A stretch of 64,000 nucleotides of DNA from Chloroflexota bacterium (GCA_016866215.1 VGNE01000005.1:43503-107502); one strand, 5' to 3'. Shown: positions 16,291 to 25,340, counted from the first letter of the stretch. Numbers and translations are program-made. Notes: generated by a model from the sequence alone, not told the origin.

Positions 16291-16327
16291 TAGCCTCTAC
16301 CGAAAAAAGGGAAATCGGTAGAGGCTA
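16291..16327 (-). terminator. Hairpin terminator between racemase relic and pyrophosphatase-like gene
   Basis: Perfect 12-bp stem TAGCCTCTACCG (16291-16302) and CGGTAGAGGCTA (16316-16327). On the minus strand the hairpin is followed by TTTATTTT, so it would end transcription coming from the racemase relic just before the ATG at 16279. Confidence 0.65.
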
Positions 16328-16474
16328 TCAGTCGGCGAAGACGGTTTTGGCGAGCCTCATCGCCAGCGGTTTGATGAATTTATTTTATCACAATCATAGG
16401 ATGCTCGCCGATACGTAACCTTACAAGTACATTGAAGCGATATGGCGATTCTGAGCGCTAGCAATCACGCAACC

Positions 16475-17041
16475 TCACGACAATAATTCTGCGACGGCGT
16501 ATTTCACATGGATATGGGTTGTATCGAGGAACGGTATGCCATGATATTGAGAGTCCTTCAAAATGAGCGGAAGTTCTGTTCCACCCAGGACTAAGCCCTC
16601 AATTCCCTGCTCGCTTATCATTCGATCTACAATCCCCAACAGGCGCTCACGCGTTTCAGGAAGGAGAATGCCAGGAACCAGTTCAGTCAAGTACTTGTCA
16701 TGGATGTAATCCTGATCCTCAGTTCCAGGCACCGAAAGTTCGATCCCTGCTTTGGAAAATACATCTGAATAGAATTGTCCCTGCATGGTGAAACGGATCC
16801 CAAACAAGCCGACCTTTTTCAGACCAAGCCGTACTGCTTCCTGGCGGGCGGCTTCGACGATGCTGATAAGCGGAATCGGCGACTGACGCTGAATTTCATC
16901 GAAAACGATATGCGGAGTGTTGGCGGCTAGCAAACCGAAATCCCTGCCTGCCTGTGCCAGTTTCTTCCAAATGCAAAAAACAGGATGACGCCAAGCAGGA
17001 AAGCCATCGCATAGTTCACGGGATGCCATTTTGTCCTTCAT
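16475..17041 (-). pseudogene. Aspartate/glutamate racemase-family gene, 5'-truncated
   Basis: From about 16980 the frame encodes KKLAQAGRDFGLLAANTPHI and continues through VEAARQEAVRLGLKKVGLFG to VLGGTELPLILKD and FLDTTHIHVKYAV, typical of Asp/Glu/hydantoin racemases. The usual first 60-70 residues, containing the IGGMSWEST start, are missing. The residues upstream of KKLAQAG (MASRELCDGFPAWRHPVF) are unlike the family. One Cys region is therefore altered: the first catalytic site reads LAANTPH where Cys-Asn-Thr is usual. The intact family interconverts L- and D-amino acids using two Cys. This copy is probably inactive. Confidence 0.65.
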
Positions 17042-17269
17042 TTTTTTCCTGCGTTGCCCGCCGCGCAGTTACGAAGCGGCAAGGCAGGGTATCCACAGTG
17101 CAGGTCGGCTCGGAAACGCTGAAAAGCGGTTTTCTGCCCGATTCGATATGGGCAAAATCGCCTATTACCGAGGGGGACAAATCGTCCCAGCCCAATCGGG
17201 ACGCCTGCCTCATGACAGGAGGACAGTGATTACAGCAAAATAATCATGCCAGTAAAAGGAGAATGCAAA

Positions 17270-18670
17270 ATGAATCACAAAAAATTATTCCCGATGTTCT
17301 TCCTGCTCGCAGGTGGAATCGTGTTGATTCTTTCTGCCTGCACTAGCCAATCCGGGTTGACGGGAAATCCCGTCCGGGGCGGTCAATTGTATGATAAATG
17401 GTGGGTTGTCATTGGCGTGGATGCGCCAACGGGGGATCAGTCGTTGTGGAAGACGCAATCCACCAACACGCGCAACGGCGCCGATACCTGGCGTTGCAAG
17501 GAATGTCATGGCTGGGATTACAAGGGCAAGGATGGCGCTTATGGTTCCGGCTCGCACTTCACCGGGTTCGTCGGAGTCATAAACGCATCGGGAAAGAAGC
17601 CCACAGAACTCCTTGCCATCCTTAAAGGTTCCACCAGCCCCGATCACAATTTTTCCAAGGTGATGGACGAGCAGGCGTTGACCGATCTGGCGTTGTTTCT
17701 TAATCAAGGGCTGACTGACGATGCCGTGATCGTCAATAACGACAAGTCCCCCGTCAACGGAAACACCGGCGCAGGCGCAGTGGTCTTCTCGCTCTGCGCC
17801 ACTTGCCATGGCCCGCAGGGCACAGCCATCAATTTCGGCAACGAAAGCGGACCGGAATATCTGGGCACGATCGCCGAGGAGAATCCCTGGGAATTCCTGC
17901 ACAAAGCCCGCTTTGGGCAACCAGGGGTGATGATCATGCCGACCGGCTTCACCATGAACCGCGCAGATCAGGAGTATGCGGATCTCCTGGCTTACGTGCA
18001 GACATTGCCTGTTGAATCACCCGTAACCGAAGGCGGCCGTCTTTATGACAAGTGGTGGGCAGCCATTGGGGTGGATGCGCCCTCCGGCAACCAGCCTCTG
18101 TGGGCAACCCAGTCCACCAACACGCGCAGCGGCGCCGATACCTGGCGCTGCAAGGAATGTCATGGCTGGGATTACAAAGGCATGGACGGCGTGTATGGCT
18201 CAGGCTCGCATCGCACAGGTTTTCCCGGCGTCATGGCTGCCGCCACAATGAATACAGCAGAAGTAACCGCCTGGCTTACCGGCGGAAAAAACGCCGATCA
18301 CGATTTCTCTCCCTATCTGAATGAGGCGCAGATCAACATGCTGGCGGCATTCATTCAGCGGGGCGTCGCGGATAGATCATCCTACATCGCCGCGGACGGA
18401 ACCGTCAACGGCGACGCGGCGCGCGGTGAGACGAACTATACAGCGGTCTGCATTCGGTGTCACGGCGTGGACGGGAAAACGATCAACTTTGGCGACGCAG
18501 ACAAGCCGGAGTACGTTGGCACGGTCGCGGCTGACAATCCATGGGAAGCCTTTCACAAGGTTTCCTTTGGACAGCCGGGCCAGAACATGCCCGCAGGACT
18601 GAACTTTGGCTGGTCGCTACAGGATATCGCCGACCTGGCCGCCTACCTCCAAACATTGCCGACAAAATAA
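17270..18670 (+). CDS. Tetrahaem c-type cytochrome lipoprotein with internal duplication
   Basis: 466 residues. A lipoprotein signal peptide ends in LILSACTS (lipobox Cys about residue 25), so it is exported and lipid-anchored. Four haem c motifs are present: CKECH, CATCH, CKECH and CIRCH. The protein is two copies of a roughly 215-residue unit. Each starts GG(Q/R)LYDKWW, contains STNTR(N/S)GADTWRCKECHG and WDYKG, and has a second haem motif in the back half. ATG 17270 is chosen because AAAGGAG at 17255-17261 lies 8 nt before it. It is likely an extracytoplasmic electron carrier working with the dihaem cytochrome encoded next. Confidence 0.92.
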   Translation: MNHKKLFPMFFLLAGGIVLILSACTSQSGLTGNPVRGGQLYDKWWVVIGVDAPTGDQSLWKTQSTNTRNGADTWRCKECHGWDYKGKDGAYGSGSHFTGFVGVINASGKKPTELLAILKGSTSPDHNFSKVMDEQALTDLALFLNQGLTDDAVIVNNDKSPVNGNTGAGAVVFSLCATCHGPQGTAINFGNESGPEYLGTIAEENPWEFLHKARFGQPGVMIMPTGFTMNRADQEYADLLAYVQTLPVESPVTEGGRLYDKWWAAIGVDAPSGNQPLWATQSTNTRSGADTWRCKECHGWDYKGMDGVYGSGSHRTGFPGVMAAATMNTAEVTAWLTGGKNADHDFSPYLNEAQINMLAAFIQRGVADRSSYIAADGTVNGDAARGETNYTAVCIRCHGVDGKTINFGDADKPEYVGTVAADNPWEAFHKVSFGQPGQNMPAGLNFGWSLQDIADLAAYLQTLPTK

Positions 18671-18810
18671 GCCGCTTCCCAAAAATGAGATTCTGCAATC
18701 CGCCTGTCCCTTCGATGGCAGGCGGGTTGACTACATGAGGAGGCACCGCATCACGAAAAAAAAGAAGACGAATTACGAGCAAATAATTACACCAATAAAA
18801 GGAGGCAGGC

Positions 18811-19701
18811 ATGAAAAAAATATTCAAATGGATTGGGGTGGTGCTGGGCGGGTTGATCGGGCTGATCGTGCTGCTCGCAATTGGATTGTACTTCGTAGGG
18901 AATGCGCGCATGAACAAAACGTACAACATTCAACCTGAGGCAGTGACCATTCCCACCGACGAGGGGTCCATCGAGCGGGGACAGCGTTGGGCGAGATCCC
19001 TGGGCTGCACCGGCTGTCACGGTGAAGACCTTTCGGGGACAGTCATGTTCGACGATCCGGCTTTGGGATACATCCCCGTCCCGAACCTGACCGCGGGTGA
19101 GGGAGGCGCGGGACGTGACTTCACCGACGCCGATTGGATCCTTGCCGTCCGTCACGGGATAGATCCGCACGAGGGCCGGCCGCTGTTGGGTATGCCGTCC
19201 GGCGATTATTCCTACATGACCGACGAAGACCTCGGCGAACTGATCGCTTTTCTGAAGAGCGCGCCGCCCGTGGAGAACGACCTGGGCGAGATACGGCTGA
19301 CTTTCCTGGCGAAGGTGATGCTGGCTGCCGGGGCATTCGGTGAGGAGGTTTTGTCAGCCGAGATCATTGATCACAGCGGCGCAGCGCGTCCGTCGCCAGT
19401 GGAGCCGGGCGCAAGCGTGGAATACGGCGATTACCTCGTGCGGATCGTCGGCTGCCGCACCTGCCATGGCGCGGAACTGGCGGGCGGGAAACACCCCGAG
19501 CCCGGCGCGCCTCCCGGACCGAACATCACGCCCGGCGGCTCGTTCGGCGAATGGTCGCTGGAGGATTTCCGCACCGCCGCAGCCACCCGCCAGAGCAAAT
19601 ACATGCCTTGGGAAGCCTTTGCGGGCATGTCGAACCATGAACTCGAGGCGATCTACCTGTATCTGCAATCCCTCCCTGCCTTGGAGAATGCGATCAAATG
19701 A
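18811..19701 (+). CDS. Membrane-anchored dihaem cytochrome c
   Basis: 296 residues. An N-terminal hydrophobic helix (about 7-30, VVLGGLIGLIVLLAIGLYFV) anchors it. Two cytochrome c domains follow, with haem motifs CTGCH and CRTCH, and candidate distal Met ligands in PLLGMPSGDYSYM and KYMPWEAFAGM. AAAGGAGGCAGGC gives a strong ribosome site. It probably passes electrons outside the membrane together with the upstream tetrahaem lipoprotein. The 140-nt gap between them holds only a GC-rich hairpin (CCGCCTG...CAGGCGG, about 18700-18725). Subunit-II-like alcohol or aldehyde dehydrogenase cytochromes have this layout, but no dehydrogenase is next to it. Confidence 0.9.
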   Translation: MKKIFKWIGVVLGGLIGLIVLLAIGLYFVGNARMNKTYNIQPEAVTIPTDEGSIERGQRWARSLGCTGCHGEDLSGTVMFDDPALGYIPVPNLTAGEGGAGRDFTDADWILAVRHGIDPHEGRPLLGMPSGDYSYMTDEDLGELIAFLKSAPPVENDLGEIRLTFLAKVMLAAGAFGEEVLSAEIIDHSGAARPSPVEPGASVEYGDYLVRIVGCRTCHGAELAGGKHPEPGAPPGPNITPGGSFGEWSLEDFRTAAATRQSKYMPWEAFAGMSNHELEAIYLYLQSLPALENAIK

Positions 19702-19835
19702 CGCGAAGAACAGACGTTAGAGAACGTCCTCTACGCACCAATCATGCGTAAGAGACGCTCTCCCCTGGCACTGCCCGCCAGGGCAAGTGTAGCGTCGGAA
19801 TGAGCAAAGGTACACATACAAGAAAGGAATCAACA

Positions 19836-20267
19836 ATGGCTACGCTTCAAACCTCAATCATCATCAATCGTCCCATTGACGAGGTCTTTGCCTATGTCAC
19901 AGATCTCAGCAACAACGTCAAGTGGATGACCGGCGTGATCGCCGCAGAAATGACCTCTCCCGGGTCGGTGAATGTGGGCGCCACGTACCGCTTCGACATC
20001 AAAACCATGGGCATGACCCTGGAGACGAAGGGCGAAGTGACCGCCTACGAACCGCCGACCCGATACGCCTGGAAGGCGACTTCGGGTCCGTTCCCGATGT
20101 CGGGCAGCACCACATTCGAGTCGGTCGAGGGCGGCACGCGCGTCACGGACATGATCGAAGCCGAACCGGGCGGCTTCTTCAAACTGGCGGAACCTCTGTT
20201 GATAAAACAGCAGCAAAGCCAGATGGAAGCGGATATGAAGAAGTTGAAGGAAATTATGGAAGCATAA
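19836..20267 (+). CDS. SRPBCC-family protein (polyketide cyclase/START-like)
   Basis: 143 residues with the SRPBCC start TSIIINRPIDEVFAYVTDLS and the later YAWKATSGPFPMSGSTTFES and VTDMIEAEP strands. The fold forms a deep hydrophobic ligand pocket, and family members bind or convert lipids and aromatic compounds. An ATG at 19800 is in frame, but AAAGGA 7 nt before ATG 19836 and the usual family N-terminus favour the later start. The upstream gap holds two hairpins, around CTACGCA...TGCGTAAG and CCTGGC...GCCAGG. The next gene starts 1 nt after its stop. Confidence 0.85.
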   Translation: MATLQTSIIINRPIDEVFAYVTDLSNNVKWMTGVIAAEMTSPGSVNVGATYRFDIKTMGMTLETKGEVTAYEPPTRYAWKATSGPFPMSGSTTFESVEGGTRVTDMIEAEPGGFFKLAEPLLIKQQQSQMEADMKKLKEIMEA

Positions 20268-20268
20268 C

Positions 20269-20802
20269 ATGAACGCTCAAACCACTTTCAACTTCCAATG
20301 GCTCAGCCCGCTGGGGATCGCGGTAATTCTTTTTCTCCTGTCCGCGGCCATCAATGTGCTCACTCCCATCGCAGGTTTGTTCATAATGCATCGCTACGGT
20401 CCCATTTCACCCCAGACTTCCCAATACTTTGTCTTCAGCGCCAGAGCGGAGGAGACTTGGTTGGGCAAGTCCCCAGCACAACTGGTGGAAGAATTCCCTG
20501 GTCTGCGCCGGCTGTACCTGGTGCTGATCGACTTCACGGAGGCGTTTACGCTTGGCTTCGCCATCCTGACGATCGGGCTTGTTTGGTTTGGCCTGCGTAC
20601 AGGACAGGCATGGGCGTTGTGGACGATCTTCGCCGGGAACGTCGCCATGCTGGCAATCTATTGGGGTGTGGCGCTGATCCCCTTCATGCGGCAGTATGGC
20701 TTCGGCTATGGTGAGATCTTCCATCCCTTTGCCGCGGTCCCGACTGTGCTCGTGCCGATTGCGACCGTGCTGGCCTGGATCGGATTGCGCGCGGGTGGGT
20801 GA
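20269..20802 (+). CDS. Unrecognised four-helix membrane protein
   Basis: 177 residues with hydrophobic segments at about 13-40, 88-108, 112-135 and 150-172, and an acidic loop (SARAEETWLGKSPAQLVEEF). It sits between two SRPBCC genes, starting 1 nt after one stop and ending just before the next start, so it is clearly operonic. No recognised family. A role with the SRPBCC proteins, such as presenting a lipid-like ligand, is a guess from context only. Confidence 0.65.
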   Translation: MNAQTTFNFQWLSPLGIAVILFLLSAAINVLTPIAGLFIMHRYGPISPQTSQYFVFSARAEETWLGKSPAQLVEEFPGLRRLYLVLIDFTEAFTLGFAILTIGLVWFGLRTGQAWALWTIFAGNVAMLAIYWGVALIPFMRQYGFGYGEIFHPFAAVPTVLVPIATVLAWIGLRAGG

Positions 20803-20825
20803 AAAACGGAAGGGAGACGGAAAAG

Positions 20826-21281
20826 ATGAAAACCGAGCATAGCGTCGTCATCCATCGCCCAGTGGAAGAGGTCTTTGCGTATCTGTCCAATTTTGAGAAT
20901 ATGCCGAACCACGAGCAATTCGTCGTGGATGCCAAGAAGGTCACGGACGGCGCAATCGGCGTCGGCACGCAGTTCAAAGTGATTGGCAAACTGCTGATCT
21001 GGAGGCCCGCAGCCATCCTCCAGATGACAGGCTGGGAGTCGGGTCGAAGGTTCGCATTCAAAAGCCTTTCTTCGCCTTTCCCGGTCGAGACTCAATACAT
21101 CTTTGAGCCTGCGGCAGGCGGCACGCGGCTGACCATCATAGACGATACCCATCTCGGCGGACTGCTCAGATTGTTCGAGCCGCTCCTCAAGCGTTACATG
21201 CAGCGTCGGTTCTCAGCCGATATGAAAAACGTGAAGCACTTTCTGGAATCAGGTCGCGCTGGCGTGAGGCAGGCCTCGTGA
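20826..21281 (+). CDS. SRPBCC-family protein
   Basis: 151 residues beginning KTEHSVVIHRPVEEVFAYLS, the same start pattern as the protein at 19836. The two are paralogs flanking a membrane-protein gene. The frame extends upstream to 20799, but ATG 20826 is preceded by a purine-rich GGGAGACGG stretch and fits the family start. The last four bases (GTGA) overlap the start of the methyltransferase. A ligand-binding or coenzyme-handling role is typical of the fold; the ligand is unknown. Confidence 0.85.
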   Translation: MKTEHSVVIHRPVEEVFAYLSNFENMPNHEQFVVDAKKVTDGAIGVGTQFKVIGKLLIWRPAAILQMTGWESGRRFAFKSLSSPFPVETQYIFEPAAGGTRLTIIDDTHLGGLLRLFEPLLKRYMQRRFSADMKNVKHFLESGRAGVRQAS

Positions 21282-21895
21282 GCATCATGAAGGCGTTCTA
21301 CAACATCACCTACAGCCGCTTCCGCGCGCCGTGGGACATTGGGCCACGGCAGGAACTGGTCGAGTTAGTGGAGAGCGGGCGACTCAAGCCCTGCCGCGCG
21401 ATTGACCTGGGCAGCGGAACGGCAAGCAATTGCATCTTTCTCGCGCAACATGGTTTTGATGTAACCGGTGTTGATTATTCGGAGGCCGCCGTTGAGCTAG
21501 GGCGCAGACGGGCAAAAGAAGCGGGCGCAACGGTGAACTTCGTTCATGACGACCTCACCAACCTGCGCCGCATCACTGGCACGTTTGATTTGCTCGTGGA
21601 CTACGGTACACTCGACGATCTCGCTCCAAAAGATCGAGACCTTTACCTGCAAAACATCCTGCCGCTCACCCATCGCGCCAGCCGGTTTTTGCTTTATTGC
21701 TTTGAGTGGGAACCTCGCTGGTGGGAGCGGATCGTCTTCAAGATCAGTTTCTTTGGCAACATGTTGCTCGAACCCAGCGAGGCTGATCGGCGCTTCGGAT
21801 CATATTTCGACATCGAGTGCTATACCCGGCATACGGATTACTCCCGGTGGCCGTCGGGGGAGGCAGTGTATCTGATGACAAGGAAAGGAGAATGA
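21278..21895 (+). CDS. Class I SAM-dependent methyltransferase
   Basis: 205 residues (202 if the ATG at 21287 is used). The SAM site is clear: RAIDLGSGTASNCIFLAQHG (motif I) and VTGVDYSEAAVELG. FDLLVDYGTLDDL follows as the substrate-side motif. The size and the CFEWEPRWWER region are like small thiopurine- or tellurite-resistance-type methyltransferases. It overlaps the preceding SRPBCC gene by 4 nt, implying coupled translation. Substrate unknown. Confidence 0.85.
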   Translation: MSIMKAFYNITYSRFRAPWDIGPRQELVELVESGRLKPCRAIDLGSGTASNCIFLAQHGFDVTGVDYSEAAVELGRRRAKEAGATVNFVHDDLTNLRRITGTFDLLVDYGTLDDLAPKDRDLYLQNILPLTHRASRFLLYCFEWEPRWWERIVFKISFFGNMLLEPSEADRRFGSYFDIECYTRHTDYSRWPSGEAVYLMTRKGE

Positions 21896-21897
21896 AA

Positions 21898-22341
21898 ATG
21901 AAGAACCGGTTTGTCTCGCTCAATGGCGCAATCGCACTGTCGGCGATTGCCTGGCTCACCGAGTTGTGGCGCGCCTGGCTGGATATGATGTTCGAGTATC
22001 CGGGTCCAATTGTCCAAGCCAGGGTGGATAACTTAGCCACGCTTGTGGTAACGTTGATCTACACGGCGATCTTTTCCGCCTGGGCATACTCGATGCACGC
22101 AGCCATGCGCGGAAGCCGGAGCGGGTTGATCGCAACCTTCGCGTTGAATGCGTTCGTCTGGCTGGCGATTCCCTTCGGCTGGAAGGTCGCATACTGCACG
22201 GGCGATTGCGTCGCGCGCGCCGGTCTCTTTTTCAACGTTGGGAACTGGCTCAACCTGATCTTCGGACTGCTGGCTGGCATGGCGCTGGGATTGCAACTTG
22301 CACAAAAGAAATCGGCGGGACAGGCGGAGTACAATATATGA
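21898..22341 (+). CDS. Unrecognised four-helix membrane protein
   Basis: 147 residues with four hydrophobic helices (about 7-28, 47-66, 76-96, 115-137) and a Cys pair in AYCTGDCVARAG between helices 3 and 4. AAAGGAG at 21884-21890 lies 7 nt before ATG 21898, which is why that start is preferred over the ATG at 21892 that overlaps the previous stop. It is followed 4 nt later by the histidine kinase, so it belongs to the same operon and might feed a signal to the kinase (inference). Confidence 0.65.
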   Translation: MKNRFVSLNGAIALSAIAWLTELWRAWLDMMFEYPGPIVQARVDNLATLVVTLIYTAIFSAWAYSMHAAMRGSRSGLIATFALNAFVWLAIPFGWKVAYCTGDCVARAGLFFNVGNWLNLIFGLLAGMALGLQLAQKKSAGQAEYNI

Positions 22342-22345
22342 TGAA

Positions 22346-24646
22346 ATGGAAAAAACCTCCAACCGACCCACAGTCTTTGTCCTGATCGTCGCCGCAATTG
22401 CCGTATCGCTGGCGGCAGCGTTCTTGACCTTGCACGTGTTGACCCCCAGCGATGGAGCCCGCCTGCAGCCCGGCGATCCCGTTTGGAGAGCGGACGGAGT
22501 CATCGTGACACCGCTCGTTGAACAACCCGATGGCTTGCAGAGCGGTGACCGCGTCATCGCGGTGGCAGGACGAAGTATGGAAGACTGGGCGCAGGCGCTT
22601 TTTCAAATGGGAGTCTCGCGCCCAAATTGGCAGTTTGGGCAGACGATCATTTATACGGTCTTGCGGGATGGTCAGCCGCAAGACATACAAGTCGCTTTGG
22701 GGCGTTATCCCTTCGGCGCGATATTGAGAAAAGACTACGGCACAATCCTGTTTGCCCTCCTTTCAGAATTGATCTGCGCGTTTGTCTTCCTCCGCCGCCC
22801 AAAGGACCAAGCCGCAAGAGTCCTGTTTCTTTGGGCTTCAGCGATCCTGAGCGCCACCACCTGGTCTTTTGGATTGCAAGTTAACGATCTGGTGAACGGC
22901 ATTGGCTTCTGGCTTTATAAATTCACAACATTTGGCGCTTATCTACTGTTCTACATTACCGGCGCGCATTTCGCGTTGATCTTTCCCAAGCCGCTGCCCT
23001 TTATCGAAAAACGCAGGTGGATCGTCCCGGTCATGTACCTTCTGCCTTATGGTCTGTATATTGTCTATCTGTGGGTGATCCGGCCGGGATCCCTCAGCAC
23101 ATTGGACTGGCTGGGGCGCTGGATTCCTGGAGAGACCTTTCTCTCCAGCGGCGGGTTGCTGATGATGATTTGCTTCGTAATCTGGAACTACCGCGCCAAT
23201 ACGGATGCCATCGCCCGGCAGAAAATCCGCTGGGTGGTTCTTGCTGTCATGATTTCCGGCGTCGGGGGTTTGCTGTTTTGGCTTATGCCAGCCCTGTTCC
23301 TGGGACGCCCGATCATCAGCGCCAATGCCTTGGGATTGCTGGTCCTGCCCTTCCCGATATCCATCGCCATTGCCATCCTGCGTTACCAATTATTCGATAT
23401 CAACATCGTCATCAACCGCGCCCTCGTCTATGGGACACTGACAACCATCATCGCGGCGTTGTACGTGTTGATCGTCGGTGTGTTGGGCAACTATCTGCAC
23501 AGGCTTCATCTCGGATCGCATGAGTCGATAGACCTGCTGGTGTCTTTGATGGCAACTGCGCTGGTGGCAGTCTCGTTCCAGCCTCTGCGTGAATGGCTCC
23601 AGCGTTGGGTTAATCATTGGATGTACGGCGAGCGCGACGACCCCTATTCTGTGTTGGCGCGCCTCGGGCAAAAACTCGAAGCCGCGGGCTCCGTCGAGAC
23701 CATCCTCCCTTCCATCGTCGAGATGATCGCGCAGGCTCTCAAACTTCCGTATGTCGCGATTGAATTCAAAGATGAAGATGGATCGCGCGTCGTCGCGGCT
23801 TACGGGACTCCCCAGCCTTATCCCGCGATAAAGATTCCCCTCATCCACCAAAACGCTTCCTTCGCGGACCTCGTGCTGGCTCCGCGTTCCCAGACAGAAT
23901 CCTTCACCCCAGCCGAAGAACGCCTGCTGACCGACCTGGCGCGCGAAGTGGAAGTTGCCGCGCACAACGTTCGTCTCACCGCCGACCTGCAGCGTTCGCG
24001 GCAGGAACTGGTCACGAGTCGTGAAGAGGAACGCCGCCGCATCCGCCGCGACCTGCACGATGAAATCGGACCGCTACTGGCAAGCCAATCCCTCACACTG
24101 GACGCCATCGAAAAACTTATCGCGCAAGACCCCGCCGCCGCGACCTCTCTCGTACGCGACCTCAAAGGACAAACGCAAGGCGCGGTCCAGGAGATTCGCC
24201 GCATTATTTACGATCTGCGTCCGCCCGCGCTCGATGATTTGGGTTTGGTAGAAGCGCTCAAAGAGAGATTCGTTCAATTGGGTCAGAGCAGACCTGCCCT
24301 GAGCAAAGTCGAAGGGCTCAAGGTCGAGTTGGAGGCGCAAGAGAATATTCCCTCATTGAGCGCGGCGGTCGAGACGGCAGTCTATCGTATCGCAGTCGAA
24401 GCCGTCACCAATGTCGTGCGCCACGCGAATGCAAATGATTGTCATGTTTGTCTTCGGGTGGATGGTAATCTGCAATTGGAGATCAGCGATGACGGCGCGG
24501 GATTGCCGCCAAAATACCGCGCGGGCGTGGGACTGCGCGCCATGCAGGAACGCGCCGAAGAATTAGGCGGGACGTTCCGAATCGAGCGCGCATCGAAGGG
24601 TACGCGGCTTGTTGTCACTTTGCCAATCTCCGCGGAGGACGAATGA
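22346..24646 (+). CDS. PDZ-containing membrane histidine kinase (HisKA_3 type)
   Basis: About 766 residues. One N-terminal helix is followed by an extracytoplasmic PDZ-like region (VWRADGVIVTPLVEQPDGLQ, then SGDRVIAVAGRSM), several more helices, and a GAF-like domain. HisKA_3 then carries its phospho-acceptor in RRRIRRDLHDEIGPLLASQ. The HATPase domain has EAVTNVVRHANAN, DDGAGLPPKY and GLRAMQERAEELGG. This resembles kinases that sense peptides or cell-envelope state through PDZ. It is coupled by a 4-nt overlap to the regulator downstream. A short dispersed repeat (24296-24317) is inserted in frame between the two catalytic domains, encoding SRPALSKVEGLK. Confidence 0.92.
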   Translation: MEKTSNRPTVFVLIVAAIAVSLAAAFLTLHVLTPSDGARLQPGDPVWRADGVIVTPLVEQPDGLQSGDRVIAVAGRSMEDWAQALFQMGVSRPNWQFGQTIIYTVLRDGQPQDIQVALGRYPFGAILRKDYGTILFALLSELICAFVFLRRPKDQAARVLFLWASAILSATTWSFGLQVNDLVNGIGFWLYKFTTFGAYLLFYITGAHFALIFPKPLPFIEKRRWIVPVMYLLPYGLYIVYLWVIRPGSLSTLDWLGRWIPGETFLSSGGLLMMICFVIWNYRANTDAIARQKIRWVVLAVMISGVGGLLFWLMPALFLGRPIISANALGLLVLPFPISIAIAILRYQLFDINIVINRALVYGTLTTIIAALYVLIVGVLGNYLHRLHLGSHESIDLLVSLMATALVAVSFQPLREWLQRWVNHWMYGERDDPYSVLARLGQKLEAAGSVETILPSIVEMIAQALKLPYVAIEFKDEDGSRVVAAYGTPQPYPAIKIPLIHQNASFADLVLAPRSQTESFTPAEERLLTDLAREVEVAAHNVRLTADLQRSRQELVTSREEERRRIRRDLHDEIGPLLASQSLTLDAIEKLIAQDPAAATSLVRDLKGQTQGAVQEIRRIIYDLRPPALDDLGLVEALKERFVQLGQSRPALSKVEGLKVELEAQENIPSLSAAVETAVYRIAVEAVTNVVRHANANDCHVCLRVDGNLQLEISDDGAGLPPKYRAGVGLRAMQERAEELGGTFRIERASKGTRLVVTLPISAEDE
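24296..24317. repeat. 22-nt REP-like repeat inside the kinase gene
   Basis: GCCCTGAGCAAAGTCGAAGG plus two bases forms an imperfect palindrome (GCCCT...AGGGC). From general knowledge this CTGAGC-nnn-GTCGAAGGG unit is a very common dispersed bacterial repeat. Here it is translated as PALSKVEG in a linker of the kinase and does not break the frame. Confidence 0.75.
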
Positions 24647-25287
24647 CCATCCGTGTCTTGATCGCCGACGACCATCCCGTGTTTCGCTTCGGCATGAAGG
24701 CTTTGCTTTCGACGGAAGCGGACATCAAAATCATCGGCGAAGCCTCCGACGGGCGCAAGGTGTTAAAACTCGCCGTCGAATTAAAACCTGATGTCATTTT
24801 GATGGACATCAACATGCCCGAAGTGAACGGCATCGAAGCCACGCGGCAAATCGTGCGCGCGCATCCTGAAATTGCCATCCTGATTGTCACCATGCTCGAT
24901 GATGATTCGTTGTTCTCAGCTATGCGCGCAGGAGCACGCGGCTATTTGCTCAAGGGCGCGGAAGGTGAGGAGACATTACGCGCCATCCGCTCCGCCGCCG
25001 CAGGTGAGGCCATCTTCAGCCCGCGCGTAGCGGAACGATTGATTCATTTCTTCGCCAATCCATCGTTGAGGCCATCAACCCATCCATTCCCCGAATTGAC
25101 ACCGCGCGAGCGTGAGATCCTCGACCTGATCGCGCAGGGACTGACCAACCATGCCATTGCCGAACGATTGGTGTTGAGTCCGAAAACCGTCCGCAATCAG
25201 GTTTCGACTATTTTTAGTAAATTGCAGGTTGCAAGCCGAGGGGAGGCAATTGTGAAAGCCAGAGGCTCACAACCGCATCACTCATAA
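24643..25287 (+). CDS. NarL/FixJ-type response regulator
   Basis: 214 residues with a receiver domain (IADDHPVFRFGMKALL, Asp55 in VILMDINMPE, Lys in GYLLKGAEGEE) and a LuxR-type HTH (LTPREREILDLIAQGLTNHA, VLSPKTVRNQVSTIFSKLQV). Its ATG overlaps the stop of the kinase gene (ATGA), so the two form a standard pair. It probably controls the cytochrome/SRPBCC operon it closes or genes elsewhere; no binding site is identifiable. Confidence 0.94.
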   Translation: MTIRVLIADDHPVFRFGMKALLSTEADIKIIGEASDGRKVLKLAVELKPDVILMDINMPEVNGIEATRQIVRAHPEIAILIVTMLDDDSLFSAMRAGARGYLLKGAEGEETLRAIRSAAAGEAIFSPRVAERLIHFFANPSLRPSTHPFPELTPREREILDLIAQGLTNHAIAERLVLSPKTVRNQVSTIFSKLQVASRGEAIVKARGSQPHHS

Positions 25288-25310
25288 TGTGACAGAGATT
25301 TGCCCGGTGT

Positions 25311-25340
25311 GGCACACATCCAATATGCGGCTATAAATTC
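25311..25340. repeat. Dispersed 30-nt repeat, copy C
   Basis: Begins GGCACACATC and ends GGCTATAAATTC, 24 nt after the stop of the response regulator. It matches copy B (12683) at about 24 of 30 positions. Like copy A it lies just after a plus-strand gene. Confidence 0.5.

Noticed and set aside
17042..17269. Short frames between the racemase relic and the cytochrome gene
   Set aside because: Frames on both strands overlap each other, lack ribosome sites and show no recognisable motif.
17480..18330. Long alternative-frame and antisense open frames over the cytochrome gene
   Set aside because: They are shadows of a duplicated, GC-rich coding region with four haem motifs; none has its own ribosome site or recognisable domain.
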